Positions 49,978-62,087 of a DNA stretch of 64,000 nucleotides are shown here, piece by piece. The stretch comes from Musa acuminata AAA Group. Taxonomy: Eukaryota; Streptophyta; Magnoliopsida; Zingiberales; Musaceae. A program made the translations under genes and the position numbers. The notes beneath the pieces were generated by a model, which was not told the origin of the DNA, searched no databases, and saw only the letters and a program-made list of their open reading frames with translations. The stretch spans positions 41,593,001 to 41,657,000 of the forward strand of contig NC_088355.1 in assembly GCF_036884655.1 (NCBI RefSeq). The letters run 5' to 3'. Every line of letters starts with the position of its first letter. Position 1 is the first letter of the stretch.

Positions 49978-52900
49978 TCAAGGCCTAAGAGCAAGAGCCA
50001 GTCCAAACTTGGGAGCCCTTTCCAAGGCCTTAGTGTCAAACTCACCAGAGAGTGTTAGAACCGACTTTGGCTTCAGTTCATGCTGGAGGAGAGCAGCAAG
50101 CTTCCCTGAGTTGTTGAGCCTTGTCTTTACGGTTGTTTGGGGATCCACCGCATATCGTGTTCCGACTGTAAAAATGTTCTCATTGGTAGAGAATCGTCTC
50201 ACAATCTCCGCAACCACAGAGCTCTTCTGCAACTCATCCAGATGATAAACATAGGAAGCTCTGAGAGTGTCTAACTTCTCCTCCCTGATAAAAAAGTATT
50301 TATCATTAGAAACTTTATGTCAATAGATGAGGTTAAGGTGGCCATTTTCTGAGCACTTACAGAATTATGGAAGCACTGTAATCTGGCTTTGTCAGTCCAA
50401 CCCCTGCACTATACTTGGTGAAGTCTCCGGAGGCAGTATTAAAACTGGCCTCAGCACCAAATGCAACACCTCGTGTACCAACAGTCCCGGAAAGCTCAAC
50501 AATCGGAGAGTGCTTCAGAGCCACCACTGAAGCAAAACTTGCATGGTCATGGAAATATTGAACCTCCAACTGCAAAGATCAAATGTACATTTTAATCTCC
50601 TGTATCAATTGTTTCATCAGTTCACTTAAAGCAATAAAACATACTACCTTTCCAGAGTTATAATCAGGTAGCTTGAAAGAAGTGATGGTCTTTGTATACG
50701 GAAGTATGTCTGAGATGGTTACCGTTGTTGATATCTGTTAGAAAATCAAAAAGGATATCTTAACCAATTGACCATTCTGTCACGCAAATAACAAGATAAA
50801 GGGACAGCAAACACACATTTGAATTAGTGTCGACTTTGACATCAATAAGGGTGTTCTTGTACTTGTACTGTGAACCGATATCAAAGGAATACAGTCCACC
50901 TTTCTTGACTGCAGCAGAAGTAAGCCCCTGAATACCAACCAGAACCAAGTAAGAAACTTCTTGCCAAATTCTGCTAAAGAGACAAGATAGAAACCACAAT
51001 AAGATAGCAACAACAGTTAGAAGTCAACTACAATGGATTCATTCATGAGGCGAGTATGGCCAGATTAGAGCATATAAATCATAACACATTGCACTGCAAT
51101 CTTGTAACAACTTCAAAAAGCATGAAAACTGTCATGCACAATGATGCCAAAACTGAAATGATAGAAAAATAAGCCAAAAACCAAATCCCTATTTTCTTTA
51201 GCATCAAGTCAGTACCAGCGGATGATTAAAAAGTGATACCAAATTCTAGAAAAATGTCAGTACCAGCGGATGATTACAAAGTGATACCAAATTCTAGAGA
51301 ACTATCAACACCAAGAGATTATTACAAACTGACACCGAATTCTAGAAAATTATCACCACCAGAAGATGATAACAAAGTGATCCCAAATTTTAGAAAATTA
51401 TCAACACCAGAAGATGATCACAAAGCGATATCAATCAACAAAATTGGAATAAAGCAATGCCAGATTAGAATAACAAATAAAATAAATGAATATAATTGCA
51501 AGAGATGCAAATAAAATCACCTAGGTAGAAGAGCATTTATTGAATCTCGAATCTCTGAAGAAGACTTGTGTAGGTTAGAGAAACAATTCATTAATTCCTT
51601 TTAACCAGAAAAAAAGATTTCAAAGATCTAGAAATAACTATTCTTCCACCCAGTCAGGGTTTACCATGAAGTTCAATACTCCAATATCTTATGAAACTAT
51701 CTAAATAAATCTATCAGATAAATTGCTAGGTGCAAGAGTCCTATCAGATTGGCAGACAAGTTCCACTGGGTCAAAGGAGCAAAACATAGAAAATCCCTTC
51801 AACTTGAAAAAACTAAGAAGCAGAGAGGATTTAAACAATACTACAATCAATTAGTGATAAGAGTTGAAATAAAAATATAATTTACAATGGACTATGGCCC
51901 AGGTATCTAACAGCACAATATGCAGATTTGCCAGAGAAAAAAAGGTTGGACAATCACCACTTTTGCTTTTGCACAATTCCCATATGCATCTATAATGGTG
52001 GTATATTAATTTTTTTGAAAAATAAAAACTGTCAGAAATAAGGCAACAAATCTGGAATTCTTGTTCTGGCAGAAGAATCTTGGCCTATAACATCAGCTGA
52101 CTGAAAATGTAATAAACACATTCACATAATTCTCGCACATTTTGTCAAGTTATTATCTGCTTACCAGATGGTAGGTTCTGGTACTTATCTGCTTATCACT
52201 TACTAAGTCTGGTGCGGTACAGCAAATACCATACCGAATGGTCTAATTACCACCAGATAAGCCAGGTATGGTACAGCCTATATAGAGAAATCGTCTAACT
52301 TTGTTTGAAACTTGACCAGAGCAACAATGGTTTGCAATCCATACGGCATGATGGGATTTACTGTACACCCAAACGAATCTTGAGTCCGATTGAAATGTGC
52401 ATTAGGTATAGTTGCAGCAACATGCGGATCATAATACCTTTACACCACATAACATCTATGGAAGATCTCAATGATCGTTGTGATATTTGTGACCCATGAA
52501 TATGTCGGGGATTAAAGTGGGTTAGATTGTAATCCTCCGATCCGATTAATCCCACACCAATCCCCCATTAGATGAGCCCGATGACTTTGATCGATATATG
52601 ATTCGCTATCCACCCTAAAATGTTGGTTCGAAGCATAGCCCCTTCGCATTTTCGAATCCATACGATCTAAATCGAAACCACTTTATAAGTTCCATAAACC
52701 ATCTCGTCATCAGTCAGATTATAAACATGTTCCTCAGATTTCAACAGCAATAGCTCGAACCAACGAAGCAAAAATACCAACTCTACTAATTAGTTCAATC
52801 CCGGGAAGGAAAGGCAAGCCGCGACAAATCTATGAATGTCAAAGCACGAGATCCGAGGGTTTACCACTCCGGAAGCACTGGAGGTGGAGATGGTCAGCTT

Positions 52901-53109
52901 CTGGTCGTAGGTGTAGTCCCTGTTCAGCAGATCTGCATCGGCAACAACGGAACCATAGAAAGGATAAATAGCAGAGAACAACGGACATGGTAATGAACCG
53001 ATAAAAGGGTTTGAATAAGTTTTAGGAAAGAAGGAAAGGATCGAGGAAGTGATTGGGACAGACCTTTGGCATTCTTGCCGATCTCGGAGAAGAGCCCCGG
53101 ACCCTTCAT
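49978..53109 (-). CDS. VDAC: Mitochondrial outer-membrane porin (VDAC)
   Basis: Voltage-dependent anion channel: a beta-barrel pore for metabolites and ions in the mitochondrial outer membrane. Six exons: 53109-53064, 52932-52865, 50927-50817, 50734-50648, 50569-50361, 50284-49978, joining in frame to 275 residues, the usual plant VDAC length. The N-terminus MKGPGLFSEIGKNAKDLLNRDYTYDQK is the amphipathic helix and first strand (written here in two parts: MKGPGLFSEIGKNAK, DLLNRDYTYDQK). Other landmarks: GLTSAAVKKG, LPDYNSGKLEVQYFHDHA, GTVGTRGVAFGAE, and the C-terminal beta signal KFGLALALRP. The CTG codon for Leu before EEKLDTLRASY is split between exons 5 and 6. Intron 2 is 1937 bp and carries a 48-bp minisatellite. 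No defects were seen. Confidence 0.95.
51207..51432. repeat. 48-bp minisatellite in VDAC intron 2
   Basis: About 4.7 copies of a 48-bp unit containing AGTGATACCAAATTCTAGA and CCAGCGGATGATTAC, with increasing divergence left to right. Because 48 is divisible by three the plus strand reads as a 16-residue repeat (PNSRKLSxPxDDxKVI) over a 93-codon frame, but it is antisense within an intron and lacks any gene context. Confidence 0.9.
52150..52285. repeat. GGTAC-type repeat in VDAC intron 2
   Basis: Alternating ACCAGAT/GGTA(C/G)/GTATGGTAC words with inverted relationships resemble the palindrome-rich repeat at 28.48-28.65 kb. The relationship is by motif only; the ends are unclear. Confidence 0.35.
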
Positions 53110-53735
53110 GGCGGCGGCCGAGAAATGGAGAGAAGAATAGAGATGGAGAATAGGGTTGCGTGGTGCGGACAACTTTTTTATTTTTTGCCACTTCTATTTT
53201 CTAATAGCTGTAATTAGTAAGAAGAAGAGAACGAAATTTGGAAGCCAACCAATGGGTTTTGAAACGAGTCGCTTAAGTGAATGACGCCGAAAAAGGGCTA
53301 TGGACGGTGATAAGGGTGGGGCCCGCCGGTGCGGTGGTCCATCCGGAAGTGGTGAAGGGAAGGGTTGGGATCTTCTTCGGTTGGCACGGAACCCATCTCA
53401 GACCGTCCATCGTTTCAATTAACAACTCAGTCATCAACCGCATCTCAACCCTTCAATCATAAACAAACGGCTAGGATTTGATGGTGGTGAATTTCGATTA
53501 ATCATTCCGGATTTTTTTTCTCGTTATGATTTGTAAGTAATATCAAAGAAGTCTGTCACACACATTCACAAATAAAAATAAAAATAAAAATAATTTCACA
53601 GCTGGAATATTTGTTATGTCCTTGTAATATATAACGAACTTGAGAGCAAAACTGTACATTTATCTTCTGGCCAACGGAACCACAAGAGGGGGAAGAATAA
53701 GTGCGTCTCTTCATTATGGAGGCACGGGATTGCCT
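53110..53735. other. VDAC promoter and 3' flank of the small unknown gene
   Basis: 626 bp between two minus-strand genes. It holds the VDAC leader, a short AAATA repeat near 53573-53592 and no additional gene. Confidence 0.5.
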
Positions 53736-53960
53736 TCAGGCTTCGCGGGAGCCCACGAGGGACTCCGACGGTAACAGGTAGTCAGAACCGGAGGTCGGGC
53801 GGTCGGATCGGGAGCGGCTGCGGTGGGACGACTCCTCTTGCTGCAGCTTCCAGCATTCCGTGAGCGCCGGTGCTGCTGCCCCCTCCGATATGCACTGGTA
53901 CGCCCTCCTCTCCATGCTTTTCTTTATCGCCTGGATCATTATCGGTATCAGACCCTCCAT
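53736..53960 (-). CDS. Small uncharacterised plant protein (MEGLIP type)
   Basis: A 74-residue protein beginning MEGLIPIMIQAIKK. The opening MEGLIPxxxxAIKK followed by a basic R-rich segment recurs in many short plant proteins of unknown function. The rest is Ser/Arg-rich (SSHRSRSRSDR) and probably disordered, ending LLPSESLVGSREA. An in-frame upstream extension to 54299 exists, but it translates a CT microsatellite (ERERER...) and lacks conservation signals, so the Met at 53960 is chosen. The leader contains a (CT)n run of 40 bp only 11 bp upstream of the start. No domain, signal peptide or membrane segment is visible. Confidence 0.65.
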   Translation of the reverse strand: MEGLIPIMIQAIKKSMERRAYQCISEGAAAPALTECWKLQQEESSHRSRSRSDRPTSGSDYLLPSESLVGSREA

Positions 53961-53971
53961 TAGTATTTGCT

Positions 53972-54011
<40 letters not shown>
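53972..54011. repeat. (CT)n microsatellite in the leader of the small gene
   Basis: Twenty CT units (GA on the transcribed minus strand), directly before the start codon of the 74-residue gene; a plausible GAGA-type regulatory or translation-affecting tract. Confidence 0.85.
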
Positions 54012-54015
<4 letters not shown>

Positions 54016-56716
54016 TCGTTAAGCTTGTGATCTTTGGATGGGGAGGATTTGGTAGGCCGAGCTTGGTGTTTATAGGGAGGGTTTCGATGATGTCGTAGCA
54101 AAGCTGATAGGGAACAAAATCTGATCATTCTGTGGGCTTCCATATGATGATCCTGCTGCAGTTGGTTCAATTTTGGTGGGCGCAGTGGATGATATCGATT
54201 TGTGCCCTCGCTCCTTAGACAATCAAATCGAACCCACCCAAAACCACTGCAGGTGAGAAGGATTGAGATGGGGGATTTGGAGGTCGCACTCTTGTTCACT
54301 TGGAGCCTAAATAAAGAAGCATATTTGAATTTAAGTTGCAGGGTGAAGAACGAATGGAAGATGCGGTGGCCAACAGACTAGGGACATAAGCTAGAGACAA
54401 AACCAATGTCATTTTGGCTGATGTATATGACTGGGAAATCATCGTAACCAACGGATTAGTTAAACCCTCGGACGCAAGCAGGGGGTCAGAGGGACATGGC
54501 AGCGATTCCACTGCACCAAACAATGGGCATCTGGTCACTGGAATCAGTGCAGCCTGTTGTTTGACGGTACTACTGTGAAACTTCCAGTGTGATCGACAGT
54601 ACTACTAATTTTTTGCATTCTATCAAATGACTAGCACCTGCCAAAATTTAGGTGCTTAAATGAGACATAAATCAAAGCTTTAGGATCAATTTTTGAATCA
54701 ATCAGTTAGAGCTCAAATAAGGTGAAATTTATAAGAATTGGTCCTTTATTATTGCTAGTGTTAATGTTAATTTTGATTCGACAACGTCATGGAGCCAACC
54801 AGGTTGCTTATTTCATAGCGGATCGATGTTGGGGTAGTAAGGGGGTTTAGTCGGATGTCCTACAAAACTATACTGGAAGCATGTTCTCCTTCGAGTTAGA
54901 AACACATGTAAGTTAGAAAATTAGATAATGGAACAAGGTACTAGTTCGAAAGAAGAGAGAGGTCCCTTTGTCAAACCATCCATGCGTTAATTTGAATTTG
55001 GATGTGAGATCGATGCGTGCAAACCAAATCCGATCTTAGTTTGAATTTGGATGGGAGATCGATCTCGAAAAGGCCCAATTAATCCCTTCCTCTATGGGTT
55101 AATTGGGCTGGGCATCAGCCTATATTGCACATGGTATGATAAAAGTGTACATCCGAATAATAAATATTGACCTAGAGGATCCGAACACAGCAATCATCCA
55201 ATGCTCCCTGTCCACACATTTCAAGGTGATTAGATAGGCGAGCCTGTATACAGCTGATGAGGGCGGATCTCTATGTGCTCTGGAAGTGAAGTAGAAACGT
55301 AATGATGCCGGCTTGCTTGCTCCATATGCAACGAAAGCAACAGCCACTCACACTTGGTTGATGGGAAGCAGGTCTCAGTAAATGATGCAGTTCAAGGCCA
55401 CCATTAAAACCTCAAAAACTAGGGTGAACCTTCTAGGTTGTTTCAGTCATCCCAATGCTTGTCCGAAGCAGACAGGTATGGACCACGAGAGCGACTCACC
55501 TCGCCAGTGGACTCGAGAGACGAGAGGAGAGTACACAATAGTCCATCGTTGACTGGTCTCCATGCATGATATGGTCCATACAGTCGATCTTCAGAAACAA
55601 GACGTGCGGTTCCACTGCCGACATGAAGACCTCAGCGATTTATGTGAACCATCTTGGATTCTCATCCCAGGCACTGGAGCCTTAATCAGAGAACCTTCTT
55701 GCATCAGGTCCGTACATGAAGACCTGATGCAAGCACTGTAACGATCACGAGGCGACTCACTTCGCTTGTGGATTCAAACCATCAGAAGACTGGAGCCTTA
55801 ATCTGCTACTAGTAGTCCATGCTATGGTCTATGCACACCGCGTCTGATGATGCAATTGCAGTAGTAATATAACGTGGTGGGATGGCGGACTAGGGATGGA
55901 GCCGAGATGTGACGGCTGAGGGTCCCGTCACTCGCCTTCTTCCACGAAGAAATCAAATGAGAACTCTTTTGATTTGTCTTCTACTCAGATTATTGTACAT
56001 CATCATAGAGCTTCACTGGGTGAGGCCTCACTGACTAGTGTGGCCTGGGTTTGACTGGTGGGCCCAAGGCCGGGGGCATAGCCGACATCGCCTGTACTGG
56101 CATTCCCACGATAGGTTTTTACGGTGCCTTACTAAAACGATATCGGTGATGTCCATGTCACCTTTAATTACTCAACGTGGCAGTTCTATTATTCGCCGTC
56201 ACTTTTTGACTCTATGAAGTATGAATTATATGCGAAAAAGACGTGCAAAACATATGTGACAACCCTGAGTAATACCCGTGACCAAGTGAATCCTTGTCTC
56301 TTCTAAAATAGTCAAATAAGATCAGCATCCAACCAAAAAGCTGAAGTAATCACTAAAAAGATAAAAATAAAATCTAGTGAAGCAGTAACAGCCGACACAT
56401 TTCCGTAACCAAAACGGCATCCAATAATTATGTATCTGTATTATTACCCCCCAATAATTACTCCAGTCTTCGAAATACATATAGGCTCACTGAACCCGCT
56501 TCTAGAAACGTCAAAAAGATTTTGTCCCGTTTTACATACCTGATGAGAGCGTGGATTCCACCGCATCAAGTACGTGACAGGGTGTGTCTATCCGTGTAAG
56601 TAAAGTTTTGGGAAACCCAAGGGCCCATTTGGTGGTATCCTAATCCTACTTTTGTGCTCGATTATTCGCACCCAGAGCAGCCGGCCTCCTCACGTGTGCT
56701 CGAGCTCCTCTCCCTG

Positions 56717-56724
56717 TATTTAAG
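56717..56724 (+). promoter_or_regulatory. TATA-like box of the ARM gene
   Basis: TATTTAAG lies 112 bp before the chosen start codon, followed by a C/T-rich leader. Confidence 0.55.
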
Positions 56725-56828
56725 TCGCTCCTCCTCACCCCCTCTCAAAGCAACACATCATCCTCCGCCCTCGGCCACCCTCCCCCTCCTTCATCCTCTC
56801 TGGCGGATTGGCTCGGACATTGGATCCA

Positions 56829-57990
56829 ATGGAGGTGATGGTAATGGAGAGCAGGTCGGAGATCGGCCCCCAAATGAGCCGAAGCTGCAGCGACGGCGGC
56901 TTCAGCGACTGCAACAGCGACCGCTCAGGCGAGTTCTCCCCAACAGGCGGTGCTTTCTCCCTCCGCCGCTTACTTGTCTCCTCCTCCTCCGAGTACTCTG
57001 ACGAGGTGGTCAGGGGGCTAATCTCCGAACTGGAGTCGCCCTCCGTAGAGTCCCAGTGTCGCGCCGCCACGCAGCTCCGCTTCCTGGCCAAGCACAGCCC
57101 CGAGAACCGCATCCGCATCGCCCGGGCCGGCGCCGTCGCTCCTCTCGTCGCCCTCCTCTCCCATCCGGACCCGCAGCTCCAGGAGCAGGGGGTCACCGCC
57201 GTCCTCAACCTTTCCCTCTGCGACGAGAACAAGGCCACCATCGCCGCGGCTGGCGCCGTTGGCCACCTCGTGCGCACCCTCTGCTTCGGCACCCCCGCGG
57301 CACGTGGGAACGCCGCCTGTGCCCTCCTCCGCCTCGCGCAGCTCGACGACCTACGCGCTGCCATCGGTGGCTCCGGCGCCATCCCGGCCCTCGTCGCCCT
57401 CCTCGAGACCGGCGGATCCCGCGGCAAGAAGGACGCCGCCACCGCCCTCTTCACCCTCCTAGCCTCCAAGGAGAACAGCAGCCGGGCAGTGGAGGCTGGG
57501 GTGGTGCGCCCGTTGCTGGACCTGATGGCCGATCCGGAGTCGGGCATGGTGGACAAGGCGGCGTACGTGCTCCACCGCGTGCTGGCTTTGCGGGAGGGCC
57601 GGGTGGCAGCGGTGGACGAGGGCGGCCTGCCGGTGCTGGTGGAGATGGTGGATGTGGGAAGCCAGCGGCAGAAGGAGGTGGCGATGCTCTCGCTCCTCCA
57701 AATCTGCGAGGAGAGCTCCGCCTACCGCAGGATGGTCGTCCGCGAGGGCGCAATCCCGTCGTTCGTCGCCCTCTCCCAGTCCTCCTCCAAAAAGATCAAG
57801 GAGAAGGTTGGTAACCTCACCATCCCCTGTTCCAGTGTTCCGTCTCAAATTATTATCTAATTTATTTTTTTTTTTTCATTCCCTGGATAATAATTATTTT
57901 TCTTAATCAAATGAACAGGCGGAGGCATTGATTGCGCTACTGCGGCAGCCGACCTCACCCAGCACGAAACGGCCGATGGCGTTGGCCTAA
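56829..57990 (+). CDS. Armadillo-repeat protein (PUB4-like, lacking a U-box)
   Basis: Armadillo repeats form a protein-binding superhelix; plant relatives are often fused to a U-box E3 domain, which is absent here. Exons 56829-57806 and 57919-57990 give 349 residues. The start is the ATG at 56829 (MEVMVMES); an upstream in-frame TTG is not used. The N-terminal 70 residues are Ser-rich and disordered. Successive ARM units follow: QCRAATQLRFLAKHSPENR, AGAVAPLVALLSHPD, EQGVTAVLNLSLCDENK, AGAVGHLVRTL, GNAACALLRLAQLDD, GAIPALVALLETG, KKDAATALFTLL, VEAGVVRPLLDLM and GLPVLVEMV. The short second exon completes the last helix (AEALIALLRQP) and ends PMALA. Likely an adaptor or regulatory protein in cytoplasm or nucleus; partner unknown. 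High GC across exon 1 produces long shadow frames. Confidence 0.92.
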
Positions 57991-60147
57991 TTCGTGCCGA
58001 TGACACGTGTCGTCCCGAGGTCGTCCTTTGTAACAGCACCACTCTACTTTGTACAGCAACGGAGTGCAAAAGCAAAGAGAACCGTTACAACTCCACCTGG
58101 CGGCATCGCCGCTGTTACGAGAGGTGGAGCGCGGTCGTTACAGGTGAAGAGAGCCGGAGCAAGCGTCTTCGTCCAGCGGTGTGCTGTCAGTTGCAACTGT
58201 TGACCCAGGCGAGCTATCGAGCGCGGCCATCGATATTGTTTGTGGAACTTCCACCGCCGGCACGAAGTCGCCGACGGCAAACTGGGATGGTGGGTTGAAT
58301 CCACGTGTGCCATGGCTTCCAAAGGACCTGTGGCTAGTCAAAGGGTTTTTGAGTGTCACGTGAGTGGCGGGGCCAACCTGGGGAGAGGTTGATGCAGCGA
58401 CGTATGTTACCCTTGTCTTTTGTGGCCTGTTACTGCTTATCAACAGGGGAGATCGAGCGCTACAATCCTTTTGGTCCATTTTGGCGTGGAGAAGAAACGT
58501 GGAGAGATTGCACCGAATTAAAGTTCAGAAAATAGAAACAAGCAAACCAATGCGTATATTAATAACAATTGTACAGATGAAATTTAACGCTTGTTAATTT
58601 GTTTTAGTTGGACGATTCAGAATCATTCTATTTTATGCTCTTGCTAGTATCACCAACAATCGAATTAAGAAGATGTTGAATTCTGTAAAATTATATTTGA
58701 GATATTGCTTGATAAAAATTTATATCAATGCTCAAGTTACTTTTGAAGCTGTTATGAATGTAACAATGAGGTACCAACCACTTAATATGGAGGTGTTAAT
58801 CAATTGATGTCGATATTAATGCCGATGTGTTGATGATATTATTTTTTTCTATCAATTACAAATAATATGATTATGCAACAAACTATCAAATCGTTTGGGA
58901 TCAATTTATATGATATTATTTATAGTTAAATGAAAAATATCAGGAACTTCTTTTTTATTATTTATAGCTTGGTTTTTTTTATTATATAAGTCATCATATT
59001 ATTAGCACTAATTGATTATTTTTTATATATTTGCAAACGTCGCGACGATGGACTATCAAAATTAATGAGATTTGTTTCCACTATCAAAACCTAAATAACA
59101 AGAAGATGATACCAAAAAATGATTTAAAAGAAACACAGGTTTCCTTTGTTTATTACTTTTTAGAATTTATAATTTTTCTTCTCTAGTACAAATTAATTAC
59201 AATAGAATCAAAATTTTTAAATTTGATAAGTCAATATTTGATCGTCATTGGTGTGACCCTCTGTAAGGGAGTTAAGAGCTCATAGCCCTTCCTCTAATAC
59301 TAATCTGATAAATCAAAATTTAATTATCATTGGTGTGATCATGTAGGCTCGCACTCGATTTTATCCTTTCGGGACCGTGAACCTCGAGAAAAATACTTCT
59401 AAGAGTAAGAGTGATCTTGGTTTTTTTTATTTCTCAATCAACGTGGGACTAAATGTCCTTATTAGAATCGATTCTCATCCTCAAAATTTTCTTTTATACG
59501 TATCATAAAATAATTTTAATCAAATCATTTAGAATTAACATAACACGATGAAGTTGTTTTGCCTCACGAAAATGGTAACCCAACAGTACTTCGTACATCG
59601 AGACGTCGACTCGATGGGCTGTCACCGAGCTCATAGATTGGAAAATGTGAAACCAGAAGCCAAATCTCCTTTTCCCTCGCATGAAATGACGCTGAAAAGT
59701 GCATCCAAACCAATAAAAAGAACCCATCCGGCCATTGCTGTGCTTCAGAACAATGATGACAAAACGACACTCGCACACTCTAATAATTAAGCACGAAAAA
59801 GTCTCTCGTCTTCTTTGTTTTCTTCCAATCACTGCCGCAATTTACTTGGAAATTAGGGGTGCCTTTCTTGATCTTATCTCCACCTCGTCGTCCTCATCCT
59901 TTCAGCTTCGCTGTTGCAGAATAACACTAAACATGGTTGACTCGATAGTTTGCTTTTGGACATGTCAATTTGATATCTAAATGGATCTGTTGGAATGAGA
60001 CATTAAATGTTTGGATGCTGAGACATCTTTTTTTTATATTAATTTCCGATGTACGGGGGGCGACATGATGTCCACTCAATCTCTTGTAGTGTGGTGTTGG
60101 TAAGAATATAAATTAAGATCATCTTTTATTTACCTACTTAAGTTTAT

Positions 60148-60259
60148 AATGTTAAGTGTTTGAAATCTCATATGATAAATTTGTCTAATGTTAAGTGTTT
60201 GAAATCTCATATGATAAATTTGTCTAATGTTAAGTGTTTGAAATCTCATATGATAAATT
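60148..60259. repeat. 39-bp tandem repeat, three copies
   Basis: The unit contains AATGTTAAGTGTTTGAAATC and TCATATGATAAATTTG. The three copies are essentially identical, so it is a recent expansion. Confidence 0.9.
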
Positions 60260-60659
60260 TTATATCTAAAATATTGACCTAATGGTAATACATAAGCCCT
60301 CGTATGATTGACTTGTATTAATATATGATAGAATGGTCACATGATTAAATCTCATCTTCGTCGATTATCGTAAAAAAAAAAAAAAAAGTTCATTTATCAT
60401 ATATCGATTTAGTTGCATGTTCAATGTCACGAAACGAGTGGGTTTAGCTTGATAAGCTACAAATCTGGATAGGTAGACTTTGCCAAGTTAGTGGATGTTG
60501 CTCACGAGTTGTGATCCAAGACATAATACGTTATGGACGAGATTGGTGTTGCTAAACGAGTAGGTTTGGCAGGATTGCAAAATATAATTCAAAATGTCCA
60601 AGTTAAAATTTCATAAATTAGAGATCTGTCCGGGTTGAGGTAGAAAGCAAATTAGACTG

Positions 60660-61670
60660 AAGTACTTAAGTCGAGAAAATCGATTTGTATGAAAAAAAAA
60701 TTATCATGACAAAAGATATAACATCAAATATGTCCAAGACACGTAAGTTAGATAAATCCAATCAATATGAAGAAAAATATATCATGGTAGAAGCATAAGG
60801 TCAAATAGACCTGAGACACTTAGAAAATCTCAACCCGTGTAAAAAGAGGCGCAAGGCTAAATGTGCCCAAGGCACATAAGTCATGAAAATATAACTTATG
60901 TGAAGAGAAATTAGTCACGATAGAAGCACAAGGTGACTTGAGGCATGTAAGTTAAAAAAATCTAACTCGCATGAAGAGATCTATTATGATTGATGCAGAA
61001 GATCAAATGTGCTCGAGATGCGTAAGTTGAAAAAAATCATTTCGCATGAAGAGAAATCCATCATGATAGAGGTGCAAAGCCAAATGTATTTGAGGGATAT
61101 AAGTCAAGAAAACTCAACCAGTGCAAAGAGAGATCAACCATGGCAGAGACATAAGATAAATATGCTCGAGGTAGGTGAGTTATGAAAACTCGACTCACGT
61201 GAAGAGAAATCCATCATGATAGAAGCATAAGGCAAGATATATTTAATGCATGAAGTTAGGAAAACTCGACCCATGTGAAGAGAAATTTACCATGCTAGAG
61301 GCATAAGGCCAAATGTGTGTGAGATGAATAAATTAGGAAAACCCGATCTGTACGAATAGAAATATACTACAACGAAAGGACAATGCCAAATATGCTAGAG
61401 ATGTATAAGTTAGGAAACTCGACTCGCATGAAGGAAAATCCACCATTATAGAGATGCAAAGGTCATATATGTTCAAGACATATGAGTCAAGAAACCCGAC
61501 GTGTGTAAAAAGAGATCCACTATGATAGAGACACAAAATAAAATTTGCCCAAGGCATGTAAGTAGAATCAAACATATAAGTAAAGTAATCCGTTACGATA
61601 GAGATACAAGATAAAACATGTCTCAAGCACGTAAGTCAGAAAAACTCGATCCATGAGAGGAGATCTCGAG
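60660..61670. repeat. Decayed satellite array, about 76-bp monomer
   Basis: Roughly thirteen head-to-tail monomers. Anchors of the type AAGT(C/T)A(G)GAAAA recur at about 60668, 60745, 60878, 60949, 61024, 61101, 61177, 61253, 61330, 61407, 61484, 61560 and 61633, i.e. mostly 73-77 bp apart. Each monomer also carries a GTGAAGAGAAATCCATCATGATAGAG-like phrase (seen in parts as GAAGAGAAAT and CATGATAGA) and CAAATGTG. Copies differ by many substitutions, so it is old. It has no coding frame. Confidence 0.85.
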
Positions 61671-61878
61671 AGACTTCAATTGATTATTACTACCAAACCA
61701 ACCAAACTTGTTTGTGTTGGAAAGTGAGATGATAAAACAAATTATCAAAGATTAATAATAAAAAATATATCAAAAAATAGTTACAATATTTAATATGATT
61801 CGATAAATTATTCTCATTTATATTTATGGTGAAAACTAAAATTTTAATTTACAAGATATTAAGTTGCATCATCTCATA

Positions 61879-61879
<1 letters not shown>

Positions 61880-61931
<52 letters not shown>
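61880..61931. repeat. (AT)n microsatellite
   Basis: About 26 AT units just beyond the satellite, about 160 bp from the DUF538 stop codon. Confidence 0.9.
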
Positions 61932-61934
<3 letters not shown>

Positions 61935-62087
61935 TTATAACTTGTAGATCCTTAAAACAACAGTAGCACGACGTAACGTAGGTACATGTAACATAAGACA
62001 GAAACCAAATACTTAGGAAGCCAAATGACTACTTTAGGCCTGCAGGAAACGTTGTGATTCATGTACTGCTCGGCATGATCATCCCTG

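Larger units (their letters stand above)
53961..56828. other. Intergenic region, small unknown gene to ARM gene
   Basis: Divergent genes flank this 2.9 kb. A short repeated phrase (TTTGAATTTGGATG.GAGATCGAT) occurs at about 54990 and 55040. A pair of loosely similar blocks with GCGACTCAC(C/T)TCGC is at about 55493 and 55750. Nothing coding was recognised; the last 150 bp are the ARM gene promoter. Confidence 0.5.
57991..62087. other. Intergenic region, ARM to DUF538 gene
   Basis: About 4.1 kb between convergent genes. 58.0-58.6 kb is GC-richer, probably ARM 3' UTR and flank. 59.22-59.35 kb has a short imperfect direct repeat (TGATAA(G/A)TCAA...ATTGGTGTGA). 60148-60259 is a three-copy 39-bp repeat, 60.66-61.66 kb is a decayed satellite, and 61880-61931 is an (AT)n run. 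No gene was found. Confidence 0.55.

Noticed and set aside
51233..51514. 93-codon repeat protein in the VDAC intron
   Set aside because: An open frame created by a 48-bp minisatellite whose period is a multiple of three; antisense and intronic.
53961..54299. N-terminal extension of the 74-residue protein
   Set aside because: The extension translates a CT/GA microsatellite and unconserved sequence.
56808..56828. Earlier start for the ARM protein
   Set aside because: The codon at 56808 is TTG; the first ATG in frame is at 56829.
57056..57814. 252-codon frame overlapping the ARM gene
   Set aside because: GC-driven shadow frame rich in Arg/Pro/Gly; the ARM repeats fix the true frame.
60660..61670. 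CRISPR-like array
   Set aside because: Units are contiguous and diverged with no constant repeat and unique spacers, and the host is a plant.
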